A stretch of 24,989 nt of DNA. Source: Pseudomonadota bacterium. Lineage in GTDB: Bacteria > Verrucomicrobiota > Verrucomicrobiia > Chthoniobacterales > UBA6821. Of this stretch, positions 21,709-24,989 are shown in pieces; positions within the stretch are counted from its first letter, which is position 1, and each line of letters starts with the position of its first letter. Under the pieces are notes generated by a model. That model searched no databases and was not told where the DNA came from. It saw only the letters and a list, made by a program, of their open reading frames with translations. The stretch covers positions 1 to 24,989 of the forward strand of contig RFPR01000009.1 of the NCBI GenBank assembly GCA_009928265.1, written 5' to 3'. A program made the translations under genes and the position numbers.

Positions 21709-22722
21709 TTATTCGGCGACGGGAGCGGTGGCGCCGTCGACGATAAGTCCGGGCTCAAACTTCATGCCGAGGCCAAGGCCGAGCTGGACGAGCTTGTCCT
21801 TGATTTCGTTAAGCGACTTCTTGCCGAAGTTGCGGTACTTGAGCATCTCAGCCTCGCTCTTGAGGGCGAGTTGGCCGACGCTGGTGATGTTGGCATTGTT
21901 GAGGCAGTTCGCAGCGCGGACGGAAAGCTCGATCTCGTTGACACTCATGGCGAGCAGCTTCTTGAGGCGGCTGTTCTCCTGGCTGACCTCGGCAGGGGTC
22001 TCGTCGAACTCAACCTGGTTGTCGTCGAAGTTCACAAAGACGTCGAGGTGGTGGCGAAGGATCGCCGCGGACTGGAGCAGTGCGTCGTCTGGGGTCAGGC
22101 GACCGTCGGTCCAGATCTCGAGGATGAGCTTGTCGTAGTCGGTGCGCTGACCGACGCGGGTCTGCTCAACGGCGTACTTGACCTTGGTGACGGGCGAGAA
22201 GATGGAGTCGATGGCGATGACGCCGATCGGCTTGTCAGCGGTCTTGTTCTCGTCGCCGGTGGCGAACCCGCGGCCGACTCGGACGGTAAACTCGGCCTCG
22301 AACTTCTGCTTCTTGTCGAGGGTGCAGATGTGCTGGTCAGGATTGAGGACCTCGACCTGGTTGGTCGATTGGATGTCACCAGCTGTGACGGCACCCTGCT
22401 TGTTGACCGAGAGGGTCAGGTTGCGGGGCTCGTGGTCATGGGCCTTGAACTTGACCTTCTTGAGGTTGAGGATGATCTCGACGACGTCCTCGACGACGCC
22501 GGGGATGCTGGTGAACTCGTGGGGAGCCCCCTCGATCCTGACCGAGGTGATGGCTGCTCCCTCAAGCGAGGAGAGAAGGGTGCGGCGGAGCGAGTTGCCG
22601 ATGGTGTGGCCGTAGCCGGCCTCGAAGGGCTCGGCGACAAACTGCGCGTAGGTTTCAGTGGCGGTTTTCTCGTTCTTGACGAGGGTCTTCGGCATTTCGA
22701 AGCGACCGAGGCGGATAGGCAT
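21709..22722 (-). CDS. rpoA: DNA-directed RNA polymerase subunit alpha
   Basis: The 337-residue protein has normal length. The N-terminal dimerisation domain shows FEAGYGHTIGNSLRRTLLSSLEGAAITSVRI and HEFTSIPGVVEDV. The C-terminal DNA- and activator-binding domain starts near residue 262 with LAMSVNEIELSVRAANCL and contains SEAEMLKYRNFGKKSL. It is cotranscribed with rplQ. Unlike the classic alpha operon, no rpsM, rpsK or rpsD lies upstream; an acyl-CoA synthetase gene does. A likely promoter and hairpin occur in the 183-base gap upstream. Confidence 0.99.
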   Translation of the reverse strand: MPIRLGRFEMPKTLVKNEKTATETYAQFVAEPFEAGYGHTIGNSLRRTLLSSLEGAAITSVRIEGAPHEFTSIPGVVEDVVEIILNLKKVKFKAHDHEPRNLTLSVNKQGAVTAGDIQSTNQVEVLNPDQHICTLDKKQKFEAEFTVRVGRGFATGDENKTADKPIGVIAIDSIFSPVTKVKYAVEQTRVGQRTDYDKLILEIWTDGRLTPDDALLQSAAILRHHLDVFVNFDDNQVEFDETPAEVSQENSRLKKLLAMSVNEIELSVRAANCLNNANITSVGQLALKSEAEMLKYRNFGKKSLNEIKDKLVQLGLGLGMKFEPGLIVDGATAPVAE

Positions 22723-22752
22723 GGTGTCTGATGGTTCTCGTTGCCGGGTTTC

Positions 22753-22795
22753 CCTTGGCGCGTTCCGATGACCTGCAAGTGCAGATCACCCAAGG
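22753..22795 (-). promoter_or_regulatory. Structured RNA leader hairpin upstream of rpoA
   Basis: On the minus strand an outer stem of CCTTGG/CCAAGG (complements of 22753-22758 and 22790-22795) encloses an inner 9-bp stem (22769-22777 with 22780-22788). The single mismatch of the inner stem in plus-strand RNA becomes a G-U pair in the rpoA transcript. It lies between the proposed promoter and the ATG. It could serve ribosomal-protein feedback or RNA stability. Confidence 0.45.
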
Positions 22796-22827
22796 ACCGA
22801 CGGCAAATGTTTGATGCGCGGTCGTAT

Positions 22828-22855
22828 AGAATAACCCGTCGAAGCCGGCCTGCAA
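22828..22855 (-). promoter_or_regulatory. Likely sigma-70 promoter of rpoA-rplQ
   Basis: On the minus strand TTGCAG (complement of 22850-22855) is followed after 16 bases by TATTCT (complement of 22828-22833). Both are reasonable matches to -35 and -10. A start near 22821 gives a leader of about 100 bases that contains the hairpin. Confidence 0.45.
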
Positions 22856-22905
22856 GGATGAAATTGGCATCGACCGGAAGCAATGACGCCACCTTAACCC
22901 TCCCC

Positions 22906-24825
22906 TCACCCCTCGAACATCTCCGCGATCTTCCCGGCATATTTTTCGGCGATGACATGGCGCTTGAGCTTGAAGGTCATGGTCAGTTCGTCGCCGACCT
23001 CGAACGGCTTCTCCAGAAGCTCGAGCGCGGCGATCCGCTCGAAGGGCTTGAAGCCTGTCTCGCCGGAGACCAGACGACGGATCTCTTTCTGGATCTTTTC
23101 GCGGACCTCGGGGCGCGAGGCGAGCGCGGCGGGATCGGGCGCCTCGATCCAGGCGGCCGCAAAGCCACCGATCGAGGGAACCACCAGGATGCCGAGTTGC
23201 TTCTGATCCTGTCCGACGACCATGCATTGGTCGATGAGCGGGGACTCGAGCAACTTCGACTCGATCGGGAGGGGCTCCACATTCTCCCCGCCCAGCAGGA
23301 CGATGGTCTCCTTGCAGCGGCCGACGATCTTGATGCAGTCGTTGAAGGTCACGAGCCCGAGATCCCCGGTCGAGAGCCATCCGTCCCGTAGCACCAGGGC
23401 CGTCTTTTCCGGATCCTTGTGGTATCCCGACATCATCTGGGGCCCCTTGGCATGGATCTCCCCGCGCCGGCCACGACCGAGATCGCGACGGGTGGGATCA
23501 GGGTAGAGGATGGCACCGGTGACGGGATCGACGATGCGGATTTCCGTTCCGGGGAAAGCGGGGCCGACCGTTCCGATGACCAGGCGATCCCATGTCCTGA
23601 CGGCCAGCACGGTGCCCGACTCGGTGAGGCCGTATCCCTCCAGAACGGGGATCCCGATATCGTTGAAGAACTCGTCGACATGGGGTGGCAGTGCCCCTCC
23701 CCCCGAGATCGTTCCGCGGAAGCATCCTCCGACAACGGCGCGGAGTTTCCTCAGGACGAGCGCATCGAGCAGGAGGAACGGGAGGATGAAGAGCAGCCAT
23801 GCCGCGGCATGAAAGGCCCCGAGAGCGAGCGAGACCGGGAACGAGCGTCCCGTGAGATCGACTTTCCTTCCGCTCAGGAAATCCTCCGCCCTTCGGACGG
23901 CATGCGATGAGATCCGGGCCGCGTGAAAGAGCGCCCGGCGGATCAGGGGTGCCTTTTCCACCGTGGAGAGGATCCTGCGGTGCAGCCCCTCCCAGAGCCG
24001 GGGCGCCGAGGTCATGATCGTGGGCCGCGCCGCCTTGAGATCCTCCCCCAAGTGCCGCAGCGTCGTGTAGTAGGTATGCAGACCGCTCGACACCGAGAGC
24101 ATCTCGAAGACCCTCTCGTAGATATGCCAGACGGGAAGGATCGAGAGAGCCCTGTCCTCCGGCCCGAGGGCAAAGGGGAGATTCCTCACCTGCGAGATGA
24201 TGGAGCCGTGGGAAAGCCGCACCCCCTTGGGCACACCCGTGGTGCCCGAGGTGTAGATGATCGTGTAGAGGTCCTCGGGATTCACTCCGGCGATCCGATC
24301 CTCAGCCCGGCGATCGCCCCCCACGCGCAATCCCTCGCCCGCGATTTCCAGATCGCGGAGTCGGTGGAAATTCCCGGTGGAGGCAATATCCGCGTCACCG
24401 GCCATGACGATGAGATGGCGCAGGCCGGGCAGGCGGTCGCGGACCGACTCCACCTTGGCCAGCACGGCCTCGTTCTCGACGAAAGCCACACCGACATCGG
24501 CATGCCCGAGGATGTAGGCGATCTCCTCGGCCGTGACATCAGAGGCGCGCGGCACATCGGCGGCACCGCAGAACTGCACGGCGGCATCCGCCAGGATCCA
24601 CTCGAAGCGGTTGTCGGAGAGGATCGCGACATGATCGCGCGCCCCGACCCCGAGTTCGATCAATGCCGTGGCAAGTGCCAGCGACCGGTCACGCCACGCA
24701 CGGTAAGAGAGGGAATAAAAAGTCCCGTCAGGACGACGGGAGGAGAATGCGGGGAGATCACCCCACCGCTCCCCCGCTTCCCAAATCAGGGAAGCGAGGT
24801 TCGGTGAATCGATTCGGCCGGCCAT
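22906..24825 (-). CDS. Long-chain fatty acid-CoA ligase (AMP-binding)
   Basis: The 639-residue protein activates fatty acids to acyl-AMP and then acyl-CoA. It has the P-loop YTSGTTGVPKG (191-201), ISGGGALP (373-380), EGYGLTES (396-403), GWLSTGDLG (482-490), and the linker GRCKETIVLLGGENVEP (502-518). The C-terminal lid has catalytic Lys in LTMTFKLKR. A hydrophobic patch at 339-354 suggests membrane contact, as in FadD15/Faa-type ligases. The length fits bacterial long-chain ligases. No fatty-acid degradation genes are nearby, so the use may be phospholipid recycling or lipid modification. It lies 23 bases after the partial upstream gene. Confidence 0.95.
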   Translation of the reverse strand: MAGRIDSPNLASLIWEAGERWGDLPAFSSRRPDGTFYSLSYRAWRDRSLALATALIELGVGARDHVAILSDNRFEWILADAAVQFCGAADVPRASDVTAEEIAYILGHADVGVAFVENEAVLAKVESVRDRLPGLRHLIVMAGDADIASTGNFHRLRDLEIAGEGLRVGGDRRAEDRIAGVNPEDLYTIIYTSGTTGVPKGVRLSHGSIISQVRNLPFALGPEDRALSILPVWHIYERVFEMLSVSSGLHTYYTTLRHLGEDLKAARPTIMTSAPRLWEGLHRRILSTVEKAPLIRRALFHAARISSHAVRRAEDFLSGRKVDLTGRSFPVSLALGAFHAAAWLLFILPFLLLDALVLRKLRAVVGGCFRGTISGGGALPPHVDEFFNDIGIPVLEGYGLTESGTVLAVRTWDRLVIGTVGPAFPGTEIRIVDPVTGAILYPDPTRRDLGRGRRGEIHAKGPQMMSGYHKDPEKTALVLRDGWLSTGDLGLVTFNDCIKIVGRCKETIVLLGGENVEPLPIESKLLESPLIDQCMVVGQDQKQLGILVVPSIGGFAAAWIEAPDPAALASRPEVREKIQKEIRRLVSGETGFKPFERIAALELLEKPFEVGDELTMTFKLKRHVIAEKYAGKIAEMFEG

Positions 24826-24848
24826 GGAAGACGACCGTCAGCAGTTGC

Positions 24849-24989
24849 TTAGAACGATGTGTGCTCGGAAGGAGTCGCCGCAATCGTCTCCGGAACGATG
24901 CCGAAGGAAGAGACACCCTCGGCAACATAGAGTCCTTCGCCTGCTTTCCTCACGCCGGCGAGCTTGCCGATGCGGACGTAGAGGGTCTG
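24849..24989 (-). CDS. 3' end of an unrecognised minus-strand gene (partial)
   Basis: The minus strand is open from the window edge for 46 codons and ends in TAA at 24851-24849. The sequence reads TLYVRIGKLAGVRKAGEGL and then YVAEGVSSFGIVPETIAAT, ending in SEHTSF. It has the GC-rich codon use of its neighbours and lies 23 bases upstream of the acyl-CoA ligase on the same strand, so the two may be cotranscribed. No family is recognised from this fragment, and the coding call rests on the open frame, position and codon use. Confidence 0.55.
   Translation of the reverse strand, partial: QTLYVRIGKLAGVRKAGEGLYVAEGVSSFGIVPETIAATPSEHTSF

Noticed and set aside
21460..22731. 423-codon open frame on the plus strand opposite rpoA and rplQ
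   Set aside because: It is a shadow of strong third-position GC in rpoA; the minus strand has unmistakable RpoA and L17. The product is a Leu/Val/Asp-rich sequence with no recognisable motif.
23923..24807. 294-codon plus-strand frame opposite the acyl-CoA ligase
   Set aside because: Arg/Gly/His-rich shadow translation with no motif; the ligase frame carries all family motifs.

Overview
The window is bacterial, GC-rich and densely coded. The style of the housekeeping proteins suggests a member of the Verrucomicrobiota or a close relative: an SMC with a tail after the head domain, L17 with a Lys/Ala/Pro/Glu-rich tail, a CvpA-like gene overlapping gatB, and few strong Shine-Dalgarno sites. This is inference from recognition, because the window has no rRNA and no search was run.

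Layout. (1) 1-4531, plus strand: C-terminal half of smc, a strong terminator, a TTCATCC heptad repeat, a CvpA-like membrane protein, gatB (ATGA overlap), and a small one-helix membrane protein. (2) 4532-5255: a minus-strand lipoprotein gene interrupted by one in-frame TAG (missed by simple ORF calling), then tRNA-Gly(UCC) with its own likely promoter and terminator. (3) 5256-6923, plus strand: a large lipoprotein alpha/beta hydrolase. (4) 6964-20685, minus strand: an eleven-gene surface-polysaccharide operon with overlaps or very short gaps. In transcription order it is rfbF, rfbG, rfbH, SDR reductase/epimerase, zinc-type C-methyltransferase-like protein, ThDP enzyme, FkbM methyltransferase, HAD phosphatase, NeuB-like synthase, GT2 glycosyltransferase, and a large YfhO-like membrane protein. 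(5) 20686-21198: AT-rich divergent promoter region, a ribbon-helix-helix gene on the plus strand, and two back-to-back terminators. (6) 21199-22855, minus strand: rpoA-rplQ with a likely promoter and structured leader. (7) 22906-24825, minus strand: a long-chain acyl-CoA synthetase. (8) 24849-24989: the 3' end of an unrecognised minus-strand gene.

How the genes work together. RfbF, RfbG and RfbH are the textbook route from glucose-1-phosphate through CDP-glucose and CDP-4-keto-6-deoxyglucose to CDP-4-keto-3,6-dideoxyglucose. An acetolactate-synthase-like ThDP enzyme, an SDR and a C-methyltransferase-like protein in the same transcript suggest a branched-chain 3,6-dideoxyhexose, like yersiniose A, rather than simple abequose, paratose or tyvelose. 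A NeuB-family PEP-condensing enzyme next to a HAD phosphatase suggests a second, nonulosonate-like product. The GT2 enzyme with two C-terminal membrane helices and the YfhO-like protein look like a lipid-carrier loading and transfer pair. Several expected partners are not in the window: the E1 reductase, a CMP-sugar synthetase, and a polymerase, flippase or ABC exporter. The pathway is therefore either completed elsewhere or works differently.
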